A stretch of 64,000 nucleotides of DNA from Pseudomonas baetica (GCF_002813455.1 NZ_PHHE01000001.1:6727001-6791000), one strand, 5' to 3'; numbered from the stretch's first letter, positions 36,711-46,633 are shown. A program made the numbers and translations. Notes: generated by a model not told the origin, from the letters alone.

Positions 36711-38246
36711 TTAATGGTGACTTAATGCATTGATGAAGTCGGCGCCAGGCATCGGTTTGCCGAACAGATAGCCTTGCAGGAAGTTGACGTGATGGGCAGT
36801 CAGATAATCGGCCTGCGCCTGAGTTTCTACACCTTCGGCAACAATACCCAGATCAAGCTTGGCCGACAGTTCGATAATCGTATCGAGAATGTGCCGTGAC
36901 AGCGCGTCGATACCGATCATGGCGACGAAGCTTTGGTCGATCTTGAGAAAGTCGACATTGAATGTACGCAGGTATCCGAGACTCGAGTGGCCGGTGCCGA
37001 AGTCATCAACGGCAATCATCACGCCCAGCGCATGTAATTGTTCGAACAGCTGGAGCGTGATCTCGGTCGGCTCGATCAGCTCGCGCTCGGTCAACTCCAG
37101 CACCAGATTCACGCTGTCTGGCGCGAACGCGGCGAGAAACACGCGGCAGTCGTTGACCAGTTGCAGATCCTTGCAATGGCTTGCGGTGATGTTGATACCG
37201 ATGTGAAACGGTTTGTCGAAGTTCGATGACAGCGGGCCAAGCAGGGTAGCGGTCTGCTGCATCAAGGCGCGGGTCATCGGCACGATCAAACCCGAATGCT
37301 CGGCGAACGGAATAAACAGATCCGGACGCACCAGGCCTTCCTTTGGGTGGTTCCAGCGCATCAACACTTCGGCCCCCGACCACTGTTTGCTGTCGCCATG
37401 CACCACTGGCTGGAAGTACGGAATGAATTCCCCGGCTTCCAGGGCGCGAAGCATTTCATGGCTCGGCGAAGTGGAGCGCATCTGCACGACATGACCGATT
37501 GCACCCGAGACCACACCAAAAAAGATCAGCAAGCTGAACAGGGGAGGATAAACCTCGGCCATGTAGCGCCAGATTTCCCCCTTCGGAAAACCGGCTGAAA
37601 TACTGAACGCGTAGCGCGAAGAGTCGAGCATGCTTTGCGCTACCGGCAGCGCAGGCAGGTCGCCGTTGTGTACTTTTCCGTCAGCGGAGAGCCAGTTATC
37701 GCCCACTTGCAGCATCAGCAATGTTTGCCGGCCGATCAGGCGCAACATGTTGCTCAGGTGATAGCCGTCCAGTGTCGTCAGCGCGCTGCCGTGACCTTCG
37801 CTGAGCCGGTAAACCAGCAGCGCAGTATTCGGCGTGACCGGATTACCGTTCATCAACCACAACTTGCCCTGGTTGTAGTCACCGGGGTTAACGGCTTCCT
37901 TATAGTCACCAAACAATGAGCTGCAATAGAGATTGTCGTCCCACACCAGATTGGTCGAGCGCACGAAAGGGCGGCGAGTGACCTGTTCGCGCAACGCCAG
38001 TTTGACGCTTTCGCACGGTTGTCCGGCCAGCGGCAGCAGCTCGTGGGCGGCCTGAGCGGTGTTGTCGAGCATCAACTCGAATTGATGCAATGCCTCTTCG
38101 GCGGTCTGCTGTGAACTGTGCTCCAGCGTACGCTCGGCCTGCATGTAAAGAATCGCGACGCCCAGCAACACCGGGAGCAGGCCACTGAGCAGCGTTACCA
38201 CGAGGCGGGCGCTGCGTTTGCGGCGGGGGCTGACGGTCAACGGCAT
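36711..38246 (-). CDS. Membrane c-di-GMP phosphodiesterase, CSS-motif plus EAL
   Basis: 511 residues. TM1 at about 15-37, a periplasmic CSS-motif sensor domain (about 40-230) with YCSSLFG, TM2 at about 235-258, then a cytoplasmic EAL domain. EAL residues are present: GAEVLMRWNHP (EVL in place of EAL), the Asn in GINITASH, ELTERE, DDFGTGHSSLGYL, KIDQSF and AEGVET. It should cleave c-di-GMP to pGpG; in CSS proteins redox state of the periplasmic Cys controls activity. ATG 38246 is chosen with ACAGGA upstream. Confidence 0.88.
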   Translation of the reverse strand: MPLTVSPRRKRSARLVVTLLSGLLPVLLGVAILYMQAERTLEHSSQQTAEEALHQFELMLDNTAQAAHELLPLAGQPCESVKLALREQVTRRPFVRSTNLVWDDNLYCSSLFGDYKEAVNPGDYNQGKLWLMNGNPVTPNTALLVYRLSEGHGSALTTLDGYHLSNMLRLIGRQTLLMLQVGDNWLSADGKVHNGDLPALPVAQSMLDSSRYAFSISAGFPKGEIWRYMAEVYPPLFSLLIFFGVVSGAIGHVVQMRSTSPSHEMLRALEAGEFIPYFQPVVHGDSKQWSGAEVLMRWNHPKEGLVRPDLFIPFAEHSGLIVPMTRALMQQTATLLGPLSSNFDKPFHIGINITASHCKDLQLVNDCRVFLAAFAPDSVNLVLELTERELIEPTEITLQLFEQLHALGVMIAVDDFGTGHSSLGYLRTFNVDFLKIDQSFVAMIGIDALSRHILDTIIELSAKLDLGIVAEGVETQAQADYLTAHHVNFLQGYLFGKPMPGADFINALSHH

Positions 38247-38360
38247 GGGCGCATCCTGTCGCGAAAAGGTGGGGCTATCGAATGCGGGCCGGTCATCGGT
38301 TCGCCGCTGGAAACATTTCAACCAGAAGGGATGATAGATGGCAGATGACGCTCGCGCCGC

Positions 38361-39233
38361 TCATCGGTGATTCATGCGGGCGGCCAGTTCGATAAAGGCC
38401 AGCGCTGCCGGTGAGGCCTGGCGCCGGTCGAGCACAGCGAGACCGACCTGGCGATTCACGGTGGGTACCAACGGTATTGTTACGTAATTGCGCTGTTGTG
38501 TGTCCGGCAGTGAAGCTTCGGCTACCAGGGTGATCGCGTCGCCCCGACTGACCGTGTCGAGCGTGCTGAGCAATTGCGAGCACCGATAACGGATGTTCGG
38601 TTGCAGCTTCGCCGCGTTAAACAATCTTAAAACCAACTCTGAGGATCCGGCCTCGGTGAGAACGAATGGGTCAGCACAAAGTTCTTTCAGGCTCAGCGCG
38701 GGCCGCGCCGCCAAGGGGTGCGCGGTGGGGAGCAGGGCAACCATCTGGTCCTCGATCAAGGCAAAAGTATCGAATCGTTCTTCGGGCAACACCACGAAAC
38801 CGATGTCGATCCGCCGTTCTTCCAGCCACTGAATGACTTGCCGATCGGGGCCCTCATTGATGTGCACTTCAATCCCGGGGTGGGCCTCGCGATAGCGTCG
38901 CAAAATGCTCGGCAGCAACCTGATTGACGAAGTCGGCCCGAATGAGCCAATACGCAAAGTGCCACGTTTCATGCCACGTGCGTCCGCCGCTTCCTGGCGC
39001 AGCGTGTTGGCCAGACCGAGCATCGCTCGGGCGCGCAGCAATAACTGCTCGCCGATATCACTGAGTTCCACCTGCGATTGATGCCGGCGCAGCAATTCAA
39101 CGCCCAGTTCTTGCTCCAGCGACTTCATCGCGTGGGACACCGCCGATTGCGAAATGCCCAGGCGATGCGCGGCGAGGGTGAATCCACGCAGCTCGGCGAC
39201 CAGCGAGAAGATCTCGAGTTGAGTGAGGGTCAT
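38361..39233 (-). CDS. LysR-family transcriptional regulator
   Basis: 290 residues: an N-terminal winged HTH (about 1-60: LTQLEIFSLVAELRGFTLAAHRLGISQSAVSHAMKSLEQELG) and a C-terminal effector-binding domain beginning near RIGSFGPTSSIRLLP. It diverges from an EamA transporter with a 77-bp shared promoter region, the normal layout for a LysR gene and its target. The effector is unknown. Confidence 0.85.
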   Translation of the reverse strand: MTLTQLEIFSLVAELRGFTLAAHRLGISQSAVSHAMKSLEQELGVELLRRHQSQVELSDIGEQLLLRARAMLGLANTLRQEAADARGMKRGTLRIGSFGPTSSIRLLPSILRRYREAHPGIEVHINEGPDRQVIQWLEERRIDIGFVVLPEERFDTFALIEDQMVALLPTAHPLAARPALSLKELCADPFVLTEAGSSELVLRLFNAAKLQPNIRYRCSQLLSTLDTVSRGDAITLVAEASLPDTQQRNYVTIPLVPTVNRQVGLAVLDRRQASPAALAFIELAARMNHR

Positions 39234-39310
39234 GAGTTTTTGCTCATTTTACGATGACTGGACATGAGGCCAATGATACGTCATCTGTCAGCCACTCAGT
39301 TTGGAGCGTC

Positions 39311-40258
39311 ATGCCTAATGCCGAGCAAGCCCACACACCCCCATCAGACATGCCGGTGTATCTGAGCCTCGCGGCCGTCACCATGGTGTGGGGGGGAACA
39401 TTTGTCGCTGGCCGGTTTCTGGCCGGTAGTCTCAGTCCGATGTTTGCTGCAAGCCTTCGATTCCTGTTGGCCAGTGCCGCGCTGCTCGGTTTCTTGTGGC
39501 TCGCGCGGATCCCCTTGGCGCGGCCGACGCCACGGCAATGGTCGCAACTGACGCTGCTCGGGTTCTTCGGCATCTTCTTCTACAACGTGTGCTTCTTTTA
39601 TGGCCTTCAGTACATCAACGCGTCGCGGGCCTCGTTGATTGTTGCGTTGAATCCTGCGGTGATTGGCCTCGCTTCATGGCTGCTGTTCAAAGAGCACCTT
39701 GGACGTATGAAGGTCGCGGGTATCACGATCTGCATTGCCGGCGCCGGTCTGGTCATTGTCAGCCGTCATCCGCAACTGATGACAGCGGCACCGGATGCGT
39801 GGATGGGGGACCTGTTGATTTTCGGTTGCGTATTGGGCTGGGGTGTTTATTCGCTGTTTTCCCGCCGCCTCAACCAGACACTTGGGCCGGTGCAGACCGT
39901 GACGTACTCGATCCTGATCGGCACGCTGATGCTGTGGACATTGGCAGCGGTTCGCGGTGAATTGAGCTGGACGGCGCTGGTCCAGCTGGGCGCGGCGCAA
40001 TGGCTCAGTCTGGGCTATCTCGGTGTGCTCGGCTCGGCGCTGGCCTACATCGGCTATTACGATGGCATCCGCAAAATCGGCGCCACCCGATCCGGCGTTT
40101 TTATCGCCTTGAACCCATTGACCGCCGTGATCCTCGGCGCACTATTGCTCGGTGAGCAACTGACACTGGCCATGTGTCTGGGTGGCGCACTGATCCTCGC
40201 AGGCATTTACCTGTGTAACAAACCCCTTGCACCGGCGTTGAAAAAGCGGATTTTATAG
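39311..40258 (+). CDS. EamA/DMT-family metabolite exporter
   Basis: 315 residues with ten hydrophobic segments and two EamA repeats (about 18-150 and 165-305). Typical pieces are VWGGTFVAGRFLAGSLSP, NASRASLIVALNPAVIGLASWLLFKE and GVFIALNPLTAVILGALLLGEQL. ATG 39311 has GGAG five bases before it. Probably regulated by the divergent LysR gene. The substrate is unknown; amino acid or drug efflux is usual for the family. Confidence 0.85.
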   Translation: MPNAEQAHTPPSDMPVYLSLAAVTMVWGGTFVAGRFLAGSLSPMFAASLRFLLASAALLGFLWLARIPLARPTPRQWSQLTLLGFFGIFFYNVCFFYGLQYINASRASLIVALNPAVIGLASWLLFKEHLGRMKVAGITICIAGAGLVIVSRHPQLMTAAPDAWMGDLLIFGCVLGWGVYSLFSRRLNQTLGPVQTVTYSILIGTLMLWTLAAVRGELSWTALVQLGAAQWLSLGYLGVLGSALAYIGYYDGIRKIGATRSGVFIALNPLTAVILGALLLGEQLTLAMCLGGALILAGIYLCNKPLAPALKKRIL

Positions 40259-40502
40259 AGAGGGCAGACAACCCTGTTTACGCTGTGTAGAATCGGGTTA
40301 CGCATACAATAATAATCGTCTTCTGGCAGCAGAAGCCTCGCCCGCAAGAGCCTTGGGTCGACAATGAAGATATTCGGGTTTCAACTGATCTACGGTGACT
40401 TCCTCGCCCGCAGTGTGCGTGGCATCTCCTGTGCGCCACCCACGTCTCGGCATGACTGACAAATAACCCTGGTTAATTGATAAGAAATGATGAGGCGTCA
40501 CC
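40259..40502. other. Intergenic region upstream of hpd
   Basis: About 244 bp with no supported gene. It must hold the hpd promoter. I see no convincing operator palindrome or riboswitch-like structure. Confidence 0.4.
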
Positions 40503-41579
40503 ATGGCAGATTTATACGAAAACCCAATGGGCCTGATGGGCTTTGAGTTCATCGAGCTGGCATCGCCGGTCCCTGGCACCCTGGAGCCGATCTTCGAGAT
40601 CATGGGCTTCACTAAAGTCGCGACCCACCGTTCCAAGAACGTGCACCTGTATCGTCAGGGCGCGATCAACCTGATTCTCAATAACGAACCGAACAGTGTG
40701 GCGTCGTACTTCGCGGCCGAGCACGGTCCGTCGGTATGCGGCATGGCGTTCCGCGTCAAGGATTCGCAAAAGGCCTACAAGCGCGCGCTGGAAATCGGCG
40801 CCCAGCCGATCCACATCGAAACCGGGCCGATGGAGCTTAACCTGCCGGCGATCAAAGGCATTGGTGGCGCGCCGCTGTACCTGATCGACCGTTTTGGCGA
40901 AGGCAGCTCGATCTATGACATCGACTTCGTGTTTATCGAAGGTGTTGATCGCAATCCGGTCGGTGCCGGCCTGAAAATCATCGACCACCTGACGCACAAC
41001 GTGTACCGCGGTCGCATGGCTTACTGGGCGAACTTCTACGAGAAGCTGTTCAACTTCCGCGAAATCCGTTACTTCGACATCAAGGGTGAATACACCGGTC
41101 TGACCTCGAAAGCGATGACCGCTCCGGACGGCATGATCCGCATCCCGCTGAACGAAGAGTCGTCTAAAGGCGCCGGGCAGATCGAAGAGTTCCTGATGCA
41201 GTTCAATGGCGAGGGCATCCAGCACGTCGCGTTCCTCTCCGACGACCTGATCAAGACCTGGGATCACCTGAAAAAAATCGGCATGCGCTTCATGACCGCA
41301 CCGCCGGAAACCTACTACGAAATGCTTGAAGGCCGCCTGCCGAATCACGGCGAGCCGGTTGACCAACTGCAATCGCGCGGCATTCTGCTCGACGGTTCGT
41401 CGGAGCAGGGCGACAAGCGCCTGCTGCTGCAGATCTTCTCGCAAACCCTGATGGGCCCAGTGTTCTTCGAATTCATCCAGCGTAAAGGCGACGATGGTTT
41501 CGGTGAAGGCAACTTCAAGGCACTGTTCGAGTCGATCGAGCGTGACCAGGTGCGTCGTGGTGTACTTGCCACCGAGTAA
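40503..41579 (+). CDS. hpd: 4-hydroxyphenylpyruvate dioxygenase
   Basis: 358-residue Fe(II) dioxygenase converting 4-hydroxyphenylpyruvate to homogentisate in tyrosine breakdown. The two VOC-like halves are present; the iron ligands are His in DHLTHNVY, His in [10 protein letters not shown] and Glu in [19 protein letters not shown]. Length and sequence are those of Pseudomonas HPPD. It is monocistronic with a terminator at 41593-41637. Confidence 0.96.
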   Translation: MADLYENPMGLMGFEFIELASPVPGTLEPIFEIMGFTKVATHRSKNVHLYRQGAINLILNNEPNSVASYFAAEHGPSVCGMAFRVKDSQKAYKRALEIGAQPIHIETGPMELNLPAIKGIGGAPLYLIDRFGEGSSIYDIDFVFIEGVDRNPVGAGLKIIDHLTHNVYRGRMAYWANFYEKLFNFREIRYFDIKGEYTGLTSKAMTAPDGMIRIPLNEESSKGAGQIEEFLMQFNGEGIQHVAFLSDDLIKTWDHLKKIGMRFMTAPPETYYEMLEGRLPNHGEPVDQLQSRGILLDGSSEQGDKRLLLQIFSQTLMGPVFFEFIQRKGDDGFGEGNFKALFESIERDQVRRGVLATE

Positions 41580-41592
41580 TCCGCAATTGAAA

Positions 41593-41637
41593 TAAAAAAA
41601 TCCCGACCTGCTGCGATGCAGGGTCGGGATTTTTTTT
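41593..41637 (+). terminator. Terminator after hpd
   Basis: AAAAAAATCCCGACCTG...CAGGGTCGGGATTTTTTTT, a long stem with one bulge and a T tract. It can act in both directions, also ending the convergent rarD. Confidence 0.88.
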
Positions 41638-41650
41638 GTTTCACTCAAAC

Positions 41651-41679
41651 CCTGTGGGAGCGAGCTTGGTCCCACATTT
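41651..41679. repeat. REP-like element remnant
   Basis: CCTGTGGGAGCGAGCTTGGT then CCCACA. It is a single, decayed copy of the REP family seen at 42684, 47941, 53328 and 55788. Confidence 0.55.
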
Positions 41680-41692
41680 GTTTGCGTTGGGC

Positions 41693-42574
41693 TTAAGGAC
41701 GGCGCTGCCGCATCAGGTGTTTAAAGCCTTCAAACACCAGCACCACAACCGCCAGCCAGATCGGTATATACGTCAGCCATTCACCCGACTTGATACTCTC
41801 GCCGAGCAACAACGCCACACCGAGCAACAGCACCGGTTCAACGTAACTCAACAAACCAAACAGACTGAACGGCAGCAATCGGCTGGCAATGATGTACACC
41901 ACCAGCGCCGATGCGCTGATCAGGCCGAGCAACGGAATCAGCCACAGCAAGCCCGGATACTGATCGAACACGCCAAAGCCTTGCTCGCCACCCTGCACAA
42001 ACCAGTAAGCGACCGGCAGCATCAAGGTCATGTCGACCCACAAGCCACCAAGGTTGTCGGTTTTCAGGTATTTGCGCAGAACGAAATACAGCGGGTAGCC
42101 GACCACGACCACCACCGTTGCCCAGGAAAACCCGCCAACCTGATACAACTCGTTCAACACACCTAAACTTGCGAAGAACACGGCAATCTTTTGCAGGTAC
42201 GACAGGCTGTCACCGTAGGCAATCCGTCCGGTCAGCACCATGGCCAGCGGCAGCAGGAAGTAGCCCAGCGAAACATCGAGGCTGTAGCCGTTGAGCGGAG
42301 CCCACATGAATAGCCACAGTTGCACGCCGAGCAGGGCCGCAGAGACGAGCAAGGCGCCGATCAGTTTCGGCTTCGCCGCCATCAGGCGGACCAGCTCCAG
42401 CACTCGCCGCCATTCCCCGGATACCAGCATGAACACGGTCATGCACGGCACGGTCAGCAGCATCCGCCAGCCAAAGATCTCCACGCCGCTCAACGGGGTG
42501 AGCAACGAGGTGTAGTAATACATGACGGCAAACAGCACCGAGGCCGAAACCGATAAAGCGATACCTTTAGACAA
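41693..42574 (-). CDS. rarD: RarD-type EamA transporter
   Basis: 293 residues with about ten transmembrane segments, in the RarD subgroup of the DMT superfamily. Typical motifs: VEIFGWRMLLTVPCM, NGYSLDVSLGYFLLPLAMVLTGR, and SRLLPFSLFGLLSYVEPVLLLGVALLLGE. RarD proteins were first named for chloramphenicol sensitivity; their true substrates are unclear. The C-terminus is basic and cytoplasmic. Convergent with hpd. Confidence 0.85.
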   Translation of the reverse strand: MSKGIALSVSASVLFAVMYYYTSLLTPLSGVEIFGWRMLLTVPCMTVFMLVSGEWRRVLELVRLMAAKPKLIGALLVSAALLGVQLWLFMWAPLNGYSLDVSLGYFLLPLAMVLTGRIAYGDSLSYLQKIAVFFASLGVLNELYQVGGFSWATVVVVVGYPLYFVLRKYLKTDNLGGLWVDMTLMLPVAYWFVQGGEQGFGVFDQYPGLLWLIPLLGLISASALVVYIIASRLLPFSLFGLLSYVEPVLLLGVALLLGESIKSGEWLTYIPIWLAVVVLVFEGFKHLMRQRRP

Positions 42575-42648
42575 ACTGTCCTCGCGGGTGGGTGATCAAA
42601 CGGGGCGCGCAGGATACGTGGTTTTTGTGCTGAATATTGGCCGAGTGA

Positions 42649-43821
42649 TCAATATTCCCCACATCCTGAAGATAAGCGCAAAACCTGTGGGAGCGAGCCT
42701 GCTCGCGAAAGCGGTGTGTCAGACAACGCAGATGTTGAATGTGCCGGCCTCTTCGCGAGCAGGCACGCTCCCACAATGGATTTGTATTGCTCCCGCAATC
42801 TGCTTACTTCAAGCCTGACGCGGTTTACGGCCGACACAAAATGGCTCACATCATTGAACCCCGGCGTCGACGCATGTCCCGGTGTTACCAGCGAATCGAT
42901 AAACGCCTCATCCTCGGCCGTGATCTTCACCGCCTGCGCCTTGGTGTACGCATCCCATTGGGCTTCAGTGCGCGGCCCGACAATCGCCGAGGTCACCGCG
43001 CTGTTGTTCAACACCCAGGCAATCGCAAACTCGATAATGCCAACACCACGCCCTTCGGTGTATTGCTGAATCTGCTGGGCAATACGCAGCGACTCAACAC
43101 GCCATTCGGTCTCCAGAATGCGTTTGTCCTGACGTCCGGCGCGGCTGTTGGCGTCCGGCGTCACGTCTGGCGCGTATTTGCCGCTGAGCACGCCACGGGC
43201 CAATGGGCTGTAAGGCACAACGCCCAGACCATAAGTCTGTGCAGCGCTGAGCTGTTCGGTCTCGGCCTGGCGGTTGACGATGTTGTACAGCGGCTGGCTG
43301 ATCACCGGCCGATCAACGCCGAGTTTATCGGCGATGCGAATCACCTCGGCAATCCGCCAGCCGCGATAATTCGACAAGCCCCAATAACGAATCTTGCCCT
43401 GACGGATCAGGTCGCCAATCGCCGAAACCGAGACTTCCAGCGGCGTGTTGTGGTCTTCGCGGTGCAGGTAATAAATGTCGAGGTAATCAGTGCCGAGCCG
43501 GGTCAGGCTGGCATCGAGTCCGTTGAAGATGTGTTTACGGCTTAAACCGCTACGGTTCGGCACACCGTCCACCGGGCCGAAACCGACCTTGGTCGCCAGC
43601 ACCCATTCATGGCGGTTGCCGGCAATCGCTTCGCCGACGATCTCTTCGGAGCGGCCATTGGTGTAGACGTCAGCGGTGTCGATGAAGTTGATGCCCTGAT
43701 CCCAGGCCTTGTCGATGATGCGCAGCGATTCCTCGGTGCTGGTCTGCTCGCCAAACATCATCGTGCCAAGGGTGAGGGTGGAGACCTGCAACCCCGAATG
43801 GCCCAGTGTTCGATAGCTCAT
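42649..43821 (-). CDS. Aldo/keto reductase with REP-encoded C-terminal extension
   Basis: 390-residue frame. Residues 1-330 are a TIM-barrel aldo/keto reductase: catalytic Asp and Tyr in IDTADVYTNGRSEE, Lys in WVLATKVGFG, His in IYYLHRED, and a KR3-like NADPH segment. After GFNDVSHFV the frame diverges: a one-base shift there would end the protein as VGRKPRQA at a TGA (42809-42811), a normal end for the family. Instead the frame reads on for about 55 residues through a REP pair to 42649. I infer a 3' frameshift; the enzyme may still fold. Confidence 0.8.
   Translation of the reverse strand: MSYRTLGHSGLQVSTLTLGTMMFGEQTSTEESLRIIDKAWDQGINFIDTADVYTNGRSEEIVGEAIAGNRHEWVLATKVGFGPVDGVPNRSGLSRKHIFNGLDASLTRLGTDYLDIYYLHREDHNTPLEVSVSAIGDLIRQGKIRYWGLSNYRGWRIAEVIRIADKLGVDRPVISQPLYNIVNRQAETEQLSAAQTYGLGVVPYSPLARGVLSGKYAPDVTPDANSRAGRQDKRILETEWRVESLRIAQQIQQYTEGRGVGIIEFAIAWVLNNSAVTSAIVGPRTEAQWDAYTKAQAVKITAEDEAFIDSLVTPGHASTPGFNDVSHFVSAVNRVRLEVSRLREQYKSIVGACLLAKRPAHSTSALSDTPLSRAGSLPQVLRLSSGCGEY
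42684..42779. repeat. Paired REP element
   Basis: Two inverted REP copies (CCTGTGGGAGCGAGCCTGCTCGCGAAAGCGG and CCGGCCTCTTCGCGAGCAGG...CCCACA) around a 29-bp spacer. Such pairs form long hairpins and are mobilised by RAYT transposases; none is in the window. It lies within the extended 3' end of the aldo/keto reductase gene. Confidence 0.85.
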
Positions 43822-43890
43822 GCCGAAATCCTTTTTGTCGGTGGGAGAACGCTAATCAAATACCAGATGCTTGCAATGCGGCAAAGTGAA

Positions 43891-44790
43891 TTATCGGTTC
43901 AACCCACGGCAGCGTTCCTGCAAAAACAGCTGCAAGACTTTAACCCGTTCTGACACCTGCATTCGATGCGGGCAAAGCAGATTGAACGGCGCGCTCTCGC
44001 CTTGCCAGTCATCGAGCAGTGTCACCAGCCGTCCGGCGCGCACGTCTTCGGCGACATCCAGCCAGGCCTTGTAGGCGATGCCATGCCCGGCCAGCGCCCA
44101 GCGGCGGGCGACTTCGCCGTCGTCGCTGAGGTAGTCGCCGCGCACTTCGACTTCCAGCGTTTCGTCGTCGCGACTGAAGCGCCAAGTGTTGTAAGGCCGG
44201 CCGTTACGCAGATAGAGCAGGGCGCTGTGCTGGCTCAATTGGCGGGGATCTTGCGGCGTACCGTGGTGCGCAAGATAGTCGGGACTGGCGCAGGCAACGC
44301 GACGATGCGCAGGCAGAATCGGCAATGCCACCAGCGTCGAATCGCTCGGCACCCCGAAGCGCAGCGCGATGTCCACGGTTTCGCGAAACAGATCGGCATG
44401 CCGGTCGTTGAGCAGCAGCTGCAACTGAATACGCGGATGCTCGCGCTTGAAATCGTCCAGCCACGGCAGCAGCACATTGCGTCCGAAGTCCGAGGGCGCC
44501 GCCAGTTGTAAAGCACCGTTGAGGCCTTCGGTCTGTTGCTGCAAGGCCTGTTCACCCTCGGCCAGGGTGCCGAGCGCCAGACGCACGCTTGCAAGATAAC
44601 GCCGGCCTTCTTCGGTCAGGCGCATGCTGCGGGTGGAGCGGGCGAGCAAGCGGATACCGAGGCGGGTTTCCAGGCGTTTCAAGGCGATGCTGCAAGCCGC
44701 AGGGGTCAGATCCAGATCCCGGGCGGCGGCGGAAATGCTCCCGGAATCGGCCACGCGGACGAAGATTTCCAGATCGAGAATCGAGCTCAT
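43891..44790 (-). CDS. LysR-family transcriptional regulator
   Basis: 299 residues: HTH (about 1-60: FVRVADSGSISAAARDLDLTPAACSIALKRLETRLG) and effector domain starting near LQLAAPSDFGRNVLLP. This is the group that resembles CrgA/DmlR-type regulators. It diverges from the VOC protein gene (99 bp apart) and lies upstream of the aldo/keto reductase in the same direction. One or both are likely targets. Effector unknown. Confidence 0.85.
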   Translation of the reverse strand: MSSILDLEIFVRVADSGSISAAARDLDLTPAACSIALKRLETRLGIRLLARSTRSMRLTEEGRRYLASVRLALGTLAEGEQALQQQTEGLNGALQLAAPSDFGRNVLLPWLDDFKREHPRIQLQLLLNDRHADLFRETVDIALRFGVPSDSTLVALPILPAHRRVACASPDYLAHHGTPQDPRQLSQHSALLYLRNGRPYNTWRFSRDDETLEVEVRGDYLSDDGEVARRWALAGHGIAYKAWLDVAEDVRAGRLVTLLDDWQGESAPFNLLCPHRMQVSERVKVLQLFLQERCRGLNR

Positions 44791-44888
44791 TAGTAAAAAT
44801 CCTTTAAAGATCTTTGCGTTTTAGCCGGATTTTTCCGTGATTGGCAAGCGTGGATACTGCAATCAATGAATAAGCGCAGGAGAGGAAC

Positions 44889-45245
44889 ATGACCTGGTCA
44901 TTCGATCATCTGGCCTTCAACACCGCTGACGGCCAGACCTTGCAGGATAATTTCACGGCATTGCTCGGCCTTGCACCGGGGCGTCGTCCGCCATTCCCGT
45001 TTCCGGGTCGCTGGCTGTATCAGGATGCGCACGCCGTGGTGCATGTGATCGAGCAGTCGACGTTCGCCGACACCGCACTGAGCCACATCGCGTTTCGCAC
45101 CGATGAGCCGGCAGAAAGGGTGTTGCAGCGGGTGCGAGAAAGTGGCTTGCCGTACCAGTTGGCGCAAGTGCCTGAGGATGGGATCTGGCAGATTTTTGTA
45201 CAGATGCCGGGCGGGTTGGTGATTGAGCTGGATGCTCGCGCTTGA
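44889..45245 (+). CDS. VOC-family protein
   Basis: 118 residues with one vicinal-oxygen-chelate repeat. Possible metal ligands are His in FDHLAFNT, His in LSHIAFRT and Glu in GLVIELDARA. Such small proteins include glyoxalase-like and resistance enzymes that act as dimers. A strong Shine-Dalgarno GGAGAGG precedes ATG. Substrate not identified. Confidence 0.75.
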   Translation: MTWSFDHLAFNTADGQTLQDNFTALLGLAPGRRPPFPFPGRWLYQDAHAVVHVIEQSTFADTALSHIAFRTDEPAERVLQRVRESGLPYQLAQVPEDGIWQIFVQMPGGLVIELDARA

Positions 45246-45320
45246 CAGCAAAAAGATCCACGCCCGCGCCAGCCCCCGATCCCTTGGAGCTGCCGCAGGC
45301 TGCGATCTTTTGATCTTTTA
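45245..45320. repeat. Intergenic repeat of the GGAGCTGCCGCAGGCTGCGATC type
   Basis: AAAAAGATCCACGCC ... GGAGCTGCCGCAGGCTGCGATCTTTTGATCTTTT. It has the look of a dispersed Pseudomonas intergenic repeat with inverted AAAGATC ends. It lies between the convergent VOC and MFS genes. Confidence 0.55.
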
Positions 45321-45322
45321 AA

Positions 45323-46633
45323 TCAAGCCCGCAACGTCCGCGTCATGCGCAACGCCAGCAAGCTGCCGGCAACAATCACACCCGCCAGCAGATACAACGC
45401 GGCATCGGTCGAGCCGGTGCTGTCCTTGACCCAACCCACCAGATAAGGGCTAAGGAACCCGGCCATTTGCCCCATCGAGTTGATCAGCGCCAAACCACCG
45501 GCAGCGGCGCCGGCGCTCAACATGGCCGTTGGCACCGGCCAGAACATCGGCAGCCCGGTCAGCGCGCCCATGGTGGCAATGGTCAAACCGAGAATCGCAA
45601 TTGCCGGATTGGCTGCGAAATTCACCGCGATCACCAGTCCGATCGCGCCCATCAGCATTGGCACCACCAGATGCCAGCGGCGCTCTTTGCGCAGATCCGC
45701 CGAACGCCCGACCACCAGCATGAATACCGCTGCCAGCAGATACGGAATCGCACTCAACCAGCCGATCACCAGGTTGTCACTGAAACCGAGGTTCTTGATG
45801 ATCGACGGCAGCCAGAAATTGATCGCGTACACGCCGCTCTGGATACAGAAGTAGATCAAGCCAAACGCCCAGATCGCCGGGTTCTTGAACACCGCGAGCA
45901 ATGAGTCGGAGGTGGTCTTTGGCTTGTTCGCCAGGTCCTCGGCCTGATCCGCTTCGAGCACGGCACGCTCATGCGCAGTCAGCCATTTGGCATTGGCGAA
46001 GCTGTCGCTCAACAGGAAGTAGGCGAGCACCCCGAGGATCACGGTCGGAATGCCTTGCAGCAGAAACATCCACTGCCAACCGGCCAAACCGCCCTGGCCT
46101 GCGGCGAAGTGATTGAGAATCCAGCCCGAGAACGGGCTGCCGAGCAAGCCGGAGACCGGGATCGCCGACATGAACAGCGCCATGATCCGGCCACGGCGGA
46201 AGGTCGGGAACCACTGCGAAAGGTACAGCACGACGCCGGGGAAGAACCCGGCTTCCGCCGCACCGGTAAACAGACGCAGGGTATAAAACTCGGTCGGCGT
46301 GGTGACGAACAGCAGGCAGGTCGACAGCGTGCCCCAGGTGATCATCATCACGGCAATCCAGCGCCGTGGACCAAATTTGGTCAGTGCCAGGTTGCTCGGC
46401 ACGCCGCACAGCACGTAGCCGATGAAGAAGATACCGGCGCCAAGGCCATAAACGGTTTCGCTGAATTTCAGTGCGTCGAGCATCTGCAGTTTGGCGAATC
46501 CAACGTTGACCCGGTCGAGGTAGTTGAACAGGTAGCAGATGAAGATGAAGGGGATTAAACGCAGGGTGATGCGTTTATAAACGGCGTTTTTATCGTCGTC
46601 GATGGTCTGGGTAGCTGCGGCGCTCTGCGACAT
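45323..46633 (-). CDS. MFS transporter, anion:cation symporter (sugar-acid permease-like) family
   Basis: 436 residues, twelve transmembrane segments. N-terminal YLFNYLDRVNVGFAKLQM and the loop FGPRRWIAVMMITWGTLS are typical of the ACS group (glucarate, tartrate and related permeases). Start at ATG 46633; a longer open frame upstream only shadows cdaR. It diverges from cdaR, and glycerate kinase follows cdaR, so the substrate is probably a sugar diacid or glycerate. The exact substrate cannot be read. Confidence 0.82.
   Translation of the reverse strand: MSQSAAATQTIDDDKNAVYKRITLRLIPFIFICYLFNYLDRVNVGFAKLQMLDALKFSETVYGLGAGIFFIGYVLCGVPSNLALTKFGPRRWIAVMMITWGTLSTCLLFVTTPTEFYTLRLFTGAAEAGFFPGVVLYLSQWFPTFRRGRIMALFMSAIPVSGLLGSPFSGWILNHFAAGQGGLAGWQWMFLLQGIPTVILGVLAYFLLSDSFANAKWLTAHERAVLEADQAEDLANKPKTTSDSLLAVFKNPAIWAFGLIYFCIQSGVYAINFWLPSIIKNLGFSDNLVIGWLSAIPYLLAAVFMLVVGRSADLRKERRWHLVVPMLMGAIGLVIAVNFAANPAIAILGLTIATMGALTGLPMFWPVPTAMLSAGAAAGGLALINSMGQMAGFLSPYLVGWVKDSTGSTDAALYLLAGVIVAGSLLALRMTRTLRA

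Noticed and set aside
42684..42779. CRISPR array or spacer-like repeat
   Set aside because: The repeats are inverted REP pairs also seen at 47941, 53328 and 55788, not regularly spaced direct repeats.
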